Origin: Warburgia ugandensis
Lineage: Eukaryota; Streptophyta; Magnoliopsida; Canellales; Canellaceae
Assembly: GCA_035236585.1 (NCBI GenBank)
Contig: CP141133.1
Location: 43,107,729-43,171,728 of the forward strand
Direction: 5' to 3'
DNA length: 64,000 bases
Below the pieces are notes generated by a model. It was given only the letters and a program-made list of their open reading frames with translations. It was not told the DNA's origin and searched no databases. Position 1 is the stretch's first letter, and the number at the start of each line of letters is the position of its first letter. Shown piece after piece: positions 24,140 to 37,147 of this stretch. Position numbers and translations under genes: made by a program.

Positions 24140-25700
24140 GACCTAAAACCCTTGCCTAATAACTTGAAATATTCATACCTAGGCCCAGATGAAACCTTAC
24201 CTATAATAATAGCATTAAACTTAGATAAAGAACAGGAGGGTAAGCTTTTAGATGTTCTTAAGGAACATAAAACTGCTCTAGGGTGGACAATTGCAGACAT
24301 AAAAGGGATAAGACTAGACATATGCATGCATAGGATACATCTAGAAGAAAATGCAAAACCTTCTAGGGAAACTCAAAGGTGATAGAACCCCCACATGAAA
24401 GATGTGGTTAGAGATAAAGTCCTAAAGCTCTTAGATGTTGGTGTCATATATCCTATCTCTAATAATACTTGGGTCATCCCCATTTAGGTTGTACCTAAGA
24501 AATCTAGGGTTATGGTAGTCAAAAATGAAGATAACGAGCTAGTCCCCACCCGCAAGACCACTAGGTGGAGAGTTTGTATTGACTATCGAAAGTTGAACGC
24601 GGTCACGAGGAAAGATCATTTTCCTCTACCTTTCATTGACCAAATGTTAGAGAGGTTAGTTGGACATTGCTACTACTATTTTATGGGTGGATATTCTAAT
24701 TACAACCAAATTCCTATAGCACCAGAGGATTAGAAGAAGACCACCTTCACCTGCCTTTTGGAACCTTCGCCTATAGGCGTATGCCTTTTGGGCTTTGTAA
24801 TGCTCCAGCTATATTTCAAAGGTGTATGTTGAGCATTTTCTCAGACATGGTAGAAAGATTCCTTGAGGTATTTATGGATGACTTCTTAGTATTTGGGTCA
24901 TCATTTGATGAGTGCCTGCACCACTTGAAGTTAGTCCCTGGTAAGGTGTCAAGAGAAGAATCTTGTCTTAAATTGGGAAACATGGCATTTTATGGTATGG
25001 AGTGGAATAGTATTAGGCCACATAATATCACCTAATGGGATAGAAGTCAATAAGGCAAAAGTGGATTTAATAGCCGACCTTCCTCCACCAAGGATGGTAA
25101 GAGAAATTCGCTCCTTTTTAGGACATGCTAGCTTTTACAGATGATTCATCAAAGATTTTAACAAAATTGCCAAGCCCCTATATAATTTACTTACAAAGGA
25201 GGCCACTTTTGACTTTGACGAAGACTGTAAGAAAGCATTTGAGCTATTTAAGGCTGAATTGACTTCTATACCTATTATTTGACCACCAGATTGGAATGCA
25301 CCATTCAAAATAATGTGTGAAGTGTCGGATTATGCCATTGGAGCAGTTTTAGGGCAGCACATTGATAAACTTTCCCATGTGATATATTATGCTAGTAAAC
25401 ACTAAATTATGGGCATCTCAACTATTCCACTACTGAGAAAGATTTGTTAGCTGTAGTGTTTGCTTTGGATAAGTTTAGATCTTACCTGTTAGGGTCTAAA
25501 GTTATAGTATACTCAGATCATGCGGCCTTAAAGTACCTCCTTTCTAAAAAGAATGCAAAACCTAGGTTGATCCATTGGATACTATTGCTACAAGAGTTTG
25601 GCTTAGAAATTAGGGATAAGAATGGTGTAGAAAATGTAGTAGCAAATCACTTATCCAAATTAGTGATGGAGCACACTAGCGATCAATACCCTACAATTGG
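24140..25700 (+). pseudogene. Athila reverse transcriptase and RNase H region (fossil)
   Basis: The N-terminal linker (GWTIADIKGI) is followed by RT blocks WRVCIDYRKLNAVTRKDHFP, MPFGLCNAPAIFQRCM and VFMDDFLVF (the YMDD-type box, here FMDD). RNase H text follows: [15 protein letters not shown] near 25515 and [10 protein letters not shown] near 25640. The lineage is clear. The coding capacity is broken by several changes. Confidence 0.9.
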
Positions 25701-25739
25701 GATGACCCGTACTTCTTCAAGTACTGTCTTGACCAAGTA

Positions 25740-26167
25740 ATTTGGAGATGCATACCAGATACTGAACATAATCAAATCATCTGCTTTTGTCATGATCATG
25801 CATGTGGGGGCCATTTTAGCTCTAGAAAGACAGCTACAAAAATTTTGTAGTGTGGATTTTATTGGCCTACCATATTTAAGAATGCACATGCTTACTGCAA
25901 AGCATGTGTAAGGTGTCAAAGGTTAGGAAGTTTAGGAAGGAGACATATGATGCCCTTAAACCCAATCCTTGTCATAGAACCTTTTGATGTTTGGGGCATA
26001 GATTTTATGGGACCTTTGCCTAATTCTTTTGGAAATTTGTACATCCTAGTGGGAGTGGACTATGTGTCCAAGTGAGTGGAGGCTATACCCTGCAAAACCA
26101 ATGACCACAAGGTTGTGGTAAAAATTTTAAAAGAAAATATTTTTGCACTGTTTGGTACTCCAAACCC
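25740..26167 (+). pseudogene. Athila integrase, N-terminal part only (fossil)
   Basis: It holds the zinc-binding region (ACGGHFSSRKT, then [11 protein letters not shown]) and the start of the catalytic core ([18 protein letters not shown]). Sequence of a different LTR family replaces it right after the LFGTP element, so the rest of the core and the C-terminus are absent from this window. Confidence 0.88.
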
Positions 26168-28156
26168 TTGATCAAATATGATTCAAGGAAGAGAACCAGG
26201 ATCATCCTCCTTTGGGATGATCAAATAACTGAACTTATATCAAAGAAGAACTAGATTATAGAAGATCTAGGCCCTTGATCCTTATCAACAAGAATAGATT
26301 GTTAATCAAAGGATCTATGAAAGATCAAGATCAAATAGATGGGTACACAAAGACTTAGAGATAGAAAATAATTAAATTTGAAAGGTTAGAAGGACATTCT
26401 AATCATCAGATCTATTGATCAATAGGATAAAATACTATCTGAGGAAGATAGATTATATGGATGATAGGAACACAAGACAGATCTAGATCCTTTATATCAA
26501 AGCACAAGATTAGATAAGGAATATAGATAGGAGATTATCCACAATTGTACAAATAATGACAGTATGTATGTATTTATAGATTACATATATCAATCATGGA
26601 GGATCTAAAGGGATGGATCACTACATGAAGGTAGGTGGAACTTTAAGAATACATGATGTATGGTCTGTGGAATTGTTGTTATTCATAGACATTATAATGC
26701 TTAAGGATGATAATATGTTTGGTTACATTTGAATCATAATTCATGCATATGAGATAGAAATAACTGTTGAAATTAGATGGAATACATAATAAATATCTGG
26801 GTATCATTTATGATTACCCTTAAACTTGATAAGAACATAATAATAATGGATATCATTTGTATCAAATGAGTATCCTTACACTTAATAACATTTGGTATAT
26901 GAATACCAAATTAAAGGAAATGGGGATCATTTACAATAAATGATTAATCCTTAAACTTATAAGAATATGGGTATCATTCATTGTAAATGAGGATCCCTAA
27001 ATCTGAAAATAAAATCATATCCTTAGTATGAGGATATTGAATACGTGAATGAAAATATAAATAGACATATCGTCTAAGATGTACAAGAAGTATTTTAGAT
27101 ACAAGCATGGAGGCTTATGGTTTTGTTTTAAATAGGCATAAGCCTGGGGATGCTATGCTAGGGAAGTTATGAGGGTTTGGCCACCCGCTTCCTGAAATTT
27201 GATATTGTTATGATACCTTGCCCAAAGAGAGGCTAAAAGTCAGGTGGGGCAATTATGGGTAGGCCCTACTGTGAAAGTCCTATCGCCCCATACAGGCAGT
27301 GACATAATATTTTCCACCATGGTATCAATGATGAACAGGACAGTTATCCAAGTGTGCTAGTACGGATCAAACTGCAGCATGGTAGTCCTTGAATATTTTG
27401 CATATGATGCATGGCATAGTGAGATGCCAATACTACCCTAATGAGGGAGTATTTTCTCAGTAAAAGTCTAGATGATTTATCAACTCAGTATATCTGAGTA
27501 TGGATATTGATGTTTGAGATATTGACTATTTTTCATGATTTTTTACTGTATATATATACAACATAGTGGTGAGTGGTTTGGAATTATCATAGAGGATGTT
27601 ACATGATAAATTTTATGATTGAATGATCATATATGGTATGGTTCATGGAAATTGAAGTATGTGATTAATATGGAATATGATTATTATGAAACTATACATT
27701 TGAATTATACAATTCCATATGTTCTTGAATCCCCTACCAAGCATAGCTTGCTGAGATATTGTAAATGTTTGAATGTTTATAATATCTGAGATACTGAAAG
27801 AGGGATACAACATGGGAAGATGAAGACCATACTGTTGATCAAGACTATGTATATTTGTGAAAGGATTGGATTGTATTTTGATTTGTGTATTTTGGACATA
27901 AAATGTACTAAAGGGGTTGTGTATGTGAACCACTAGATTGATCTTGCAATTTTAATAAAATGAGTTTCTTAAGAAACATATGTTGTACACAAATTTATGT
28001 ATGTATATGTGAGTGAAATGTGGCATTCGGGTTTTCTGAAAAGAATTTCAAAGGAAAAAATTTCCTCTACTTAATTTTTCAAAATGTTTGCAAAATTGGT
28101 CGACCACCATTTGAAAATGATTAATGAAAATGTATTTTAAAAACCCGATTCGTCAC
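26168..28156 (+). mobile_element. Partial LTR, chromovirus-like family L, copy 1
   Basis: The sequence is homologous over most of its length to the minus-strand copy at 30533-34140 and the plus-strand copy at 60108-64000. It ends CCCGATTCGTCACA at 28156, the style of ending seen in Tekay-type LTRs. Its left part is missing relative to the other copies. It carries the family's conserved hairpin at 27753-27788. It has no coding content; frames within it are chance. Confidence 0.75.
27753..27788 (+). other. Conserved LTR hairpin, copy 1
   Basis: AGATATTGTAAA pairs with TTTATAATATCT around a loop of about 10 nt, with one G-U wobble. Upstream, CAAGC-ATA-GCTTG forms a small second hairpin. The same structure occurs at 30929-30964, 54681-54707 and 63800-63835. 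Confidence 0.7.
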
Positions 28157-28478
28157 ACCATTGACATTAATTGAGGTATAAATGCTTCCAAACATAAGGA
28201 TTGTTTAACCACTTTTGAGTAGAACCTGACTGGTAAGTAGTAGTCAAATTTGGATGGAAGGAGGAGCTATCTAGGTCTAAGAAGCTACCACCTATGCACT
28301 AAACAAAGATAATCATGACACTGCTTGATTAGTGGATACTAGGATTTGATTGTGCATCATTTAACATAGGACCAGCATTTAGGTTGCATAATATAGTTAG
28401 GGTTTTTCAAAACAACAAAAAAACTCATTCGTTGTATATAATGATTTGTTTCATCATTTATAAAGTTGGGAACATAGG

Positions 28479-28742
28479 CCTATTAAGAAGGGGATAGATT
28501 TCATAGATTAGATACATCGATGGATAGGCTAGATATTGTGGAAAGTCAATTGGATAGGATAATAGCTTCTAGGCAAGCTGCACCACAACCTCAATAACAT
28601 AATAATTATACCTATTAAGAAGGGGATAGATTTCATAGATTAGATACATCGATGGATAGGCTAGATATTGTGGAAAGTCAATTGGATAGGATAATAGCTT
28701 CTAGGCAAGCTGCACCACAACCTCAATACCATAATAATTATA
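28479..28742 (+). repeat. Near-perfect 132-bp tandem duplication
   Basis: Copies at 28479-28610 and 28611-28742 differ at about one base (AACAT against ACCAT). 132 bp is 44 codons, so the reading frame is kept. Near identity means the duplication is young compared with the decayed element around it. Confidence 0.95.
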
Positions 28743-30000
28743 CCTATTCTGAGCATCCCCATCCAACTCCTTCATGGCCAACAAGCTCTACATACAATGG
28801 TTATTATTAGGAGCCAATAGATGCACCTAATGCATTCACATACCCAGGCATTGATTATTATCCTAGGAGAAATTATAATCGATGGGCTAGGCATCATGAA
28901 CAACCTTGGTCTCAAGATTACCAATATGAGGAAGAACCACAATGGTCCCACCCAAATCAAAACTATCATGATTATCAAGAATATCAGGATCAACCATCAT
29001 GGGTTCAACCTACTCAGTCCCTTTTCAACACCCTAATGCCATAGCAATACCAACCCTATGAGTCATTTCCTCTACAACATGAGGAACAACTATTAGAAGA
29101 GAATATGCAACAAGTTTGTGAGAAAATGGAACAAACCTTGGCTACCTTTGAAAAAGGGAATGAGGAAATGAGATGGGAATGGGGGGAATGGGAAGAGAAA
29201 ATGAAACCAACAAGGGAATGTACTAAAAGAAGCATTGCTGCATTTATAAAAAAGGATAAGGAATTCAAACAAATTAGGGATAGTGAAGAGCCATCTATTA
29301 TAGGTATTAGGATGGAAATCTTTTCTGATCATTCTGAACCACAAAGTCCATAACCATCCATAGAAACTCCCACTTAGATCTACTTAAGCCATATTCTAAT
29401 CCTTGTTACGATTATGATGAAGAGACTTCCATTGATGACAAGAATGAAGCTTTAGAACCATCCAACCTAGATCCTCTAGCATTGTGCCTTGGTAATTTTT
29501 ATAACTTTAATGAAGACACATCCATTGAGGAGGTGAATGAGTTGTTGGATCTTATGTGTTTAATGGATACTTCTCAATTGCAAGCTAGAGTAGATCCCCC
29601 TATAGAGACTGAAATTCATATTGAACCTTGCAATGTAGAAGATGTGCCTTAGTGGGACTTACTGACCTTATTTGAACAATCACAAGATAGTCATGTAAGC
29701 TCATTTGAAACCTTACATGTGCCTATAAAATAAGAAGAAAAAGAGTCGAATCAACCTACCTTAAGGTACACATCAGAAGAGAATAAGGGTTTAAGCCAAA
29801 CCATGTCCCTACCTCTAGTAATATAAGAACAACCTTTTTAGGAAGGAGAGAGTTAGCTTATACCCCTATTTCAATGGGGATCATCAATATGGTCCCACAA
29901 CAATCAAAATAGTGGTGGTCTAGTGTGTCATATTTTTACCACCACCTAAAATTTCAAGGTATAGGACATTTATAGACTATTATGAGATTTTGAAGTGGCA
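28743..30000 (+). pseudogene. Unrecognised coding-like region of the non-autonomous element
   Basis: The translated stretch is rich in Tyr, Gln, His and Pro (for example WARHHEQPWSQDYQYEEEPQ), then in Glu, Lys and Met (GNEEMRWEWGEWEEKM near 29155-29205). It then has acidic segments with repeated short elements such as EETSID and EDTSIEE. I see no zinc knuckle, protease or RT motif. It sits where gag lies in Athila and may be a replaced or much altered gag-like gene. The function is unknown. Confidence 0.5.
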
Positions 30001-30680
30001 TGAGAAATCTTGCCATTTCATTCTTAGGATTGGACTAGGAAAAATTAATTTAACTAACTATGTCTAGGTTTAAATGGTTAGATTAGTTATAAGCCATGTC
30101 TAGCTGAAGACGTTAAACTTAATGCTTACTGGAAGGCAACCTAGGAATTTTAGAAAGTGTCATTAGACTTCATTACCCATTCATCAATTAGGTGTCCTAT
30201 ATTTCAAAACATTGAGGACAATGTTTCATTCATGTCTGTGGATGTAGAAATGAGATTTCTATGTTTTTCTTACATTTTTTAAAAATTTTGAAAAATTTTG
30301 ATAAGTTCCTTTATAAAGATGAGATTAAAATTTTTGAATATCCAGTTAACTTTTGGACTTTGGCTTATTAGTAGAGTTGTATACAATTAGTTCGCTATTT
30401 CATTCTTTTTTTGAAATATCTTATGAAAAATTAAACTCTAAATATTAATTGCACAAAATAGTTATATGCAGTTTCAGTTGAAGAGGAAAATATAACTTAG
30501 AGATCCTGAAGAAGATCTGTAGAGACTTATTTTGACAACTTGGGTTTTTAAAACACTTTTTCATGTTTATTTTCAAAAGATGGCATGCTAATTTGTAAAT
30601 TATTTTAAAAGTTCAAACAGAGAAAACATTTTCTTTGAAATTGATTTCTAAAAACTCAAATGTCACTTTCACTCTCTTAC

Positions 30681-30701
30681 ATATATATATATATATATAT
30701 T
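30681..30701 (+). repeat. (AT)n microsatellite
   Basis: About ten AT dinucleotides inside LTR copy 2. Similar short AT runs occur near 51690-51712 and 60703-60722. Confidence 0.95.
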
Positions 30702-30928
30702 GTGTATAACATATATTTCTACTGAATTAATCAATAGAATTCGTTTATTGAAAACAATATCTATCCAATGGTTCACATACACAGCCCTTTATATTTATTA
30801 CATCAAATTTCCAAAGTACAAAAATCCAAATATAATACAAAACTTTCCATAAGCGTATATAACCTTGATCAGTAGTATGGTTGGTGTATTCTCCTATCTT
30901 ATCCATCCACTCCTATCTATCTCTATCT

Positions 30929-30964
30929 GAGATATTGTAAACATTCAAACATTTACAATATCTC
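30929..30964 (-). other. Conserved LTR hairpin, copy 2
   Basis: GAGATATTGTAAA and TTTACAATATCTC are perfect 13-bp inverted arms with a 10-nt loop. The arms match those of copy 3, while the loop differs. Confidence 0.75.
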
Positions 30965-33900
30965 AGCAAGCTATGATTGGTAGGGGATTTAAGAAGCATT
31001 TGAAATTTACAACATAAGATATAATTCAATAATTCTTTCATAAATCCAATATTCATATCCATCATATTCCATATGAATCAAGTAATTCAATTTCCATGAA
31101 CCATAATTTGTAAAGTAACTCTATCAAGTAATTTCTCATGTGAAATCTTCTATGAATATAAATTCTCCAATAGTTCCTAATCATATCATATATATGTAAA
31201 CAGTAAAAACTATGAAAAATAGTTAATATCTTCAATAACAATACCACAATGTTCATAACCAAACTATACTGGGTTGAATAATCATCCAAACTTTGCTAGA
31301 AAATATCCCTTCATGGGAAATATCGGTAATTAGTTCATATTGGGCATCTTATCATGCCATATCATAAGGAATCTCATCATGTCATGCATCATAATGTAAA
31401 ATACATAAAGAACTACCATGTTGCAGTTCAATCTGTACCAGTACACCTGGACAACTGCCAATGTACTCTACTAATACCATGGTGGAAAACATTATGCCAC
31501 TGCCTTATGGGGAAATAGGACTTTCATAGTGGTGGCCTTCCCATAATTGCTTCACCCAACTTTTAGCCTTTCTTAGGCATGGTATCCATCACATCATCAA
31601 TTTTAGAAAGCAGGTTGCCAAACCCATATAACTCTCCTAGCATAGCATCCCCAAGCTTATGCTTGTTGAAAACAAAATCCACAGGCCTCCATGCCTATAT
31701 GGAAATTAATAATAATATTGTCAGACTATTTGTCTATTTATAAAAATCTATATTAACATCACCATCCTCATATTTTGGTATACATATACTGAGGATATAA
31801 TTTCATTTCTAAGTTTAGGGATAATTATTTAATATAAATGATACTCATTTCCATTAATTTCATATTCACATATTAAGTTTAGGGATAATCATTTAATGAT
31901 ACTCATTTCTATTAATTTGGTATTCACACCTAAGTTTAGGGATAATCATTTACTATAAATGATACACATTTCTATTAATCTGGTGTTCTCATCTAATTTT
32001 AGGGATAATCATTTATCATAAATGATACTCATTTCCATTAATTTGGTATTTATATACCAAGCATGTAATTTCATATCTAAGTTTAGGAATAATCATTTAA
32101 TGTAAATGGTATCTACGTAATTTATTAATCTAATTAGATAATGTAATTCCAACACATACTTTTCAAATAATAATACATAATTCTTAGCATAAGATCATTA
32201 TATCATTCAAATTAAACCCCTAGACATTTAATTATTAAATCCTACCAATTCATGATCATTCCACTTGGTAAATAATTTCATAACTTTAAATAAGATCATG
32301 TTTATCACATAGATATTGCAATTTAATGAAATGCATTCTTTAAGTTCCACCTACCCCAAATGTAATAATTTCACTCCTTAAGATACACAACAATCTTGAT
32401 CGACGTACGATTCAATGTATCTATCAAATCATATATGTATAATGTCATCCCTCAATTCCATATGTACTTCTTGTTTGATCTTTTGATTATACCTAAAGAT
32501 GATGATTTGGATCTCTTTCCTTGAACATTTTGATCAAGGGTTTAGATTATCTAACTCTTTAATCTATATCCTATTTCAAGGATTTAATCTAAAATTTCTA
32601 AATTTAACCTTTATTGTCCTTGATCATCAAGATCTCACAATTGATCTTGCTTGATCATAATCATCTTATTTAAAGGTTTGTTTGATTTAACAGATCCTAA
32701 CCTTTGATTGTAATTTATGCTCTTATTATTAATGCACAACCAGTCAGTGTATTACTGGTTGAGAAATGATTTATTTATTTTTTTCTAATTCTAGACTACT
32801 CCTTATTTCATATTTGACTAATGCTTACCAGTTAGAGTCTACTCTAAAAGTGGTTAATACAATCCTCATGTAAGGAGGCTTGTAAACCTCAACAAAATCA
32901 ACTGAAGGAGAGGAAAAATCACTTGGATTTTGTATACCTCCTATAACCATGATGTTCAAAATCCACTAGAGTGGCAATAGATCTTATCTTTTACAAGGGC
33001 CCTATGAGCTCTTTTACCTAAGTCCCTTTTCTACTTGATTTTAAACTTATATACATGAACTTAGATCATGCCATTCATGGATGTTGATTATTCTCCTAAA
33101 GTGGGCCAAGGATATGGTGATGAAATACATTCCCTATCTTATAAAAATTACTACGAGCCCTTACTAGCAATAATTTCATGTCACCATAATGTTGTAAATG
33201 TTCATGAATGTATAAGTTTAGATTAATCAAATATTTAAGTTTTCGATAATTTTCTAATTAAAATTTTTATTCTTATTTAACATGTAAATCTAACCATTGA
33301 TTTAATCTAATAAATAGATCTACAATTAAATCAAATGCAAGTAAACTAAAATTTAACAAATTCAATAATAATGAAGCATATCTCACATTAAGGGTTCAGA
33401 TCATAATTTCTCATATTTATGTAACATTTTATCCATAAATTCATGTTATCTCATCAATAGCCCATGAATCCATTCAATCCAGATTGTCTAATCATTTTTT
33501 ATCTAACTGATCCAAGCTATTAGTAAGGTTTTTTGTGTGTATAAAAATAAATAGTATTTAAATCATAAAATTTATGGGTTTAGTAGATTCTACACTTCAA
33601 GAGGAATCCAACAGTTTTTTTTTTATCTCAATTTGGAGTTAAATTGAGTTCAGAATTGAATTTTGAAGTTTTTAGCTAATTCCAATGGTCCTAATTAAAT
33701 CTGGAATCGAAGACACAAAAATGACTAAGTGGCTGCATCTCCATTGCACTTCTATAGATGTGTCTTAGAGACCAGATCACTTATTGGAATGAAATGGTCT
33801 GATTTGGACCATCAGATCATTCCTGTCTAGATCTATGTCAAAGTTTTTTAGAAATTTTACTATGATCACATATTTGGGGATTTTGGCATCCCACAAATCC

Positions 33901-34140
33901 ATCTGATGGCTCAAATTTCTCATCTGAGATGCCTAGGATGTAAGTCCCAACCCTAGGCATTGGATCTGTCTTCTTCGATAGATCATCGGCCGAGGTGACT
34001 AGGGGAAACCGAAAAACTATACTGGACTACTGAAAATGAAAGGGGAAGGAGAGAGATGGCCTACCTAGACCAGCCAAAGTGGAAAACATGGCAAGAGAGA
34101 GATAGCGGAAAAAAAAAAAAACTCAGATGCGTCCAACTGA

Positions 34141-36755
34141 TATTTAGATGAAAATAACTCCTGTGATGTTGTCGGATAATGTTAAATAACATGGGGGAAA
34201 GATTTAATGCTCCATTATTTATGGTTTTATTTTAATGCTCCATATCCTAGTTTTAATTTTAGCAAGTTTCCTTTAATTGTAGTTTCTAATTTCATGCATT
34301 TATTTTCCTAGTTTAAATTCAACTCCAATTCAATCTCTCCCTTTGGCTAAAGTAAGCACTGATAACTTTTTAATTTTGCATAATAAGTACCCAATTAGTA
34401 TCCCATATGTTATAAAATATAGTATTAATTTTATGGTTAATGGAATCTTATAACAATGCATTTCTGATCTAATAGTTCAAAAGTTTGATATTTTGTAGAT
34501 TTAAGAGCTAATTTAGAGTAAGCATGTGAATGATCATAATTTACCAAGATTTCATTAAGATTTCTAATCTTTTATAGGTTTTGAGAAGGTAATCAAAAGG
34601 CCAAGTTTGATTTAGATAAGAATTGAAGCCATTCATGAGGTTTCCTAGTCCAACTAGGAAACCTAAGCAAGTCAAAATGTAAATGTCATCAATCAAAGGT
34701 GTGTTGAAGGTTCAGGACTATCCTAGGGTAAGATGGAAGGAAATTAGAGAATAAAAGGTTACTAAAAATGGACCCAAGCACAAGCCATGCATTTTCACCA
34801 CCTTTCCAATGGAGCCATTGAAGCCACTTAGCCATTAAAGCCATGAAAAAGGGTGATAAGCCATATGAGCTACTCAAGCCTTGAAGCCAACCATTGAAGC
34901 CACTTAAGCCACCAAGGAATGAGTCATCAAAGTGAGCCATCAAGCCAAGAAGGAGTGCCACATGGATCCCCACAATTGGAGCATCAATCCAAGCAACTTT
35001 CCTATGATACAAATGTGATTTTTAAGGGATTTTGAGAGATTAATGTAAAAGGTAAGATGATTATGCATTAAGAAACCCGACAAGAGAGAAAAACAACTTT
35101 CCTAACCCATTTCCCATCCTTAATTTACCACTCATATTAAGGTTCCAGATTTTGAACTCAAGGACGGAGCCACCTTCTTAGAAGAAGACGCCCCCCTTGC
35201 TTAGTTGGAAAAACTCAAGTGGTTTCCTACTTAGGAAACAACAAGATCTAAGTCCATTCAAAGCACATAAAACCCTAGTTTTTTCTTCATCCTTTCTTAT
35301 ATTATTTTCATATTTTTTACCTCCTTCTCCACTAGCCAATCACCATCCAATTAGAAGGGAGGGAGAGTCACTTGCCATCAATGGAAAAAGATGCCTACCC
35401 CTTTCCAGATTAGGAAACCAACTAGCCAGCCCATCTCTCTCTTAAATTCTCTTGCTTACCTAGCTTCCCATCTAACTTTCCTCCCTTATTCTCCTCCTCA
35501 GCCTTAGATCTAGATCTCCAACTCTTTCCTAGATTAAACATTATAAAATTGGAAGCTAAATTATCTATAAATACCCCATGGCTTCTAATGATTTTTCCCA
35601 ATTAAAGGTTGGGTGGGACTACCTTGAAACATAGCTCTCCTTTCGTGCTCTTTGAAGTTGGACTTTGTGTTTTCTTTTGGTTCTCTTCTTCCTTTGGATT
35701 TTTAGTATTTCTCTTGTTTATCACCTTCCAATTCAGGTTTGTAAGTTTTCTTCATTACTTAAGTTTCATTGTCTTAGTTCTTTTGTTTTACATCTTCTAA
35801 TTCACATAGTAAATTCCATTTTTTTTTCTCTATTGTTTGCTCACTTTCATCTTGGTTTTCTTTATTATTCCAACAAGATCTAAGTTAAGTCTTCTCTGGT
35901 ATTGATAGCCAAAAGCAAAGATAGCTTAGAGCCTTGAATTCACCTCTTGAATCCATGGTTTCTACCTTGTTTTTTATCGTAGTTTTAGGTCCATTTTCCT
36001 TGCTTTAGGTCATCATCTTAGTCATCTTCTCTATTGAATTCCTTTCTAGGACTCCATTGTATGTTAGCTTACTTTAGTTTTTGATCATTCTATTGAAGTT
36101 TTGTCATTTTTATATTAGGATTTAGGTCATAGTTTAATGCACAATTTCCAGAATTTTGCACTTATTTGTACAGATACTTTGATGTAATTTGGCATTGATT
36201 CAAAAAAGTTTCATGACAATTCCTATTATGGAATGTTTCTTTCATCAAATTACACTATATTTGGGTTATTATCTTACATCAAAGTTTTTGTTTCAATTGC
36301 TTTATTATACTTGATTTGATTAATGTTCTTAAGTACTTGAAATCTAGAAAATTTTCTCTTTAATCTTTATTCTTTTTTTCCAGCCCTCAAAACACAGTAT
36401 TTGCTTGAAACCTTGAGAATATAGTTAAATTTTTGTGTTATTTATTAGATTCATAACATAAGTTGCATGTTTTTTTTGCATTTAAAGTGTTAATTATGGC
36501 CATTTTTGAACCCATGAATCATGCATACAATCGACAGATCCTTTGATTTGTGGTTAGTTTAGTGTTTTAATGTTATTTTAGAAGTTGTTATTTAGATGTT
36601 TGCGTCTTGGTTTAGGTTTAAAAAGTTTCCTTTTTTATTTTTGGAAAGTTCCATCTTTAGAAGGTTTTAGGATTAGCGCTATTCACATGCAACTTTCTAA
36701 TTTCTTTTTAAATCTAGTTAGATTTGATTAGTTACTTATTTTTGCAAGTTAGTTT
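34141..36755 (+). mobile_element. 3' part of the non-autonomous element and start of its LTR region
   Basis: This continues the element interrupted at 30532. A purine-rich run (CATGGGGGAAAGA, about 34191-34203) may be the polypurine tract. LTR-like sequence follows, with a TATA box at 35566 and T/C-rich text after it. Text at 34250-34360 resembles text at 39600-39705, so the exact LTR start is unclear. Frames at 34689-35012, 35197-35445 and 35609-35883 lie in low-complexity LTR sequence and are not supported as genes. The segment is split from its end (39355-40070) by a solo LTR. Confidence 0.6.
35566..35573 (+). promoter_or_regulatory. TATA box of the LTR
   Basis: TATAAATA followed by CCCC lies about 1.2-1.4 kb into the LTR region, a plausible core promoter for the element. 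Confidence 0.5.
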
Positions 36756-37147
36756 TGTGACGACCCGGGTTTTCCCATGCATTTTTAAATACAATATCTA
36801 ATTCCTAAGGCGGGATGCATCCCTATTTGAAAACCATTTATAAAAACAATGCAATGCAGCGAAAAATCTTTTGTCTTAAACTCATTTTGAAAACCCCGAG
36901 TGTCGTTTGCTTTCACGACAACCAAACTAGTTTTTGAAAATTTCAAAAATCATAAATGTCTTCCCAGGTCTATCCAGTCACAGCACACAGCCCAACTGTA
37001 AATAAATACAAATACATGTCCAAAGGGTAGAGTGTTTACTTACAAGTATGATTGTCTCCTTTTGATTTACTTGCTCGTAGCACTAACATTTACTAAGGCG
37101 TCTTCTACTCGTGAATGGAGCTATCCTGAAAAATGTTAAGGATTGGG

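Larger units (their letters stand above)
19050..26167 (+). mobile_element. Athila-lineage Ty3/gypsy internal region, decayed, cut in integrase
   Basis: In order: primer site, a duplicated leader (19086-21818), gag (about 21688-23240), protease (about 23276-23860), reverse transcriptase (about 24140-25270), RNase H (about 25290-25700) and the first part of integrase (about 25740-26167). Gag and pol have the Athila arrangement and vocabulary. The element is broken by roughly ten or more changes across gag-pol, and it ends where a different LTR family begins at 26168. No matching 3' LTR is seen downstream. It is an old, non-functional copy. Confidence 0.9.
28157..30532 (+). mobile_element. Non-autonomous Athila-related element, internal region
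   Basis: It begins inside a leader resembling the Athila leader (the TTAACCACTTTTGAGTAGAA text), then has a coding-like stretch (28440-29900) with no RT, protease or integrase. It ends in the 3' untranslated text common to Athila/Tat relatives (CATTGAGGACAATGTTTCAT near 30208). It reads on past the inverted LTR insertion (30533-34140) into 34141 onward. No pol domain is visible in the whole stretch, so it would depend on a partner element. Broken in several places. Confidence 0.7.
30533..34140 (-). mobile_element. LTR of family L, copy 2, inverted insertion
   Basis: On the minus strand this runs parallel to copy 3 (60108-64000) and, over its distal part, to copy 1. The plus-strand left end reads TGACAACTTGGGTTTT, matching the reverse of the copy 1 end. 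A candidate 5-bp target duplication TATTT lies at 30528-30532 and 34141-34145, and the host text reads on sensibly across it. The right terminus (CCAACTGA) is not a clean TG/CA end, so that edge is less sure. It carries a module M copy (32760-33190) and the hairpin at 30929-30964. No internal domain accompanies it, so it is probably a solo LTR. Confidence 0.7.
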
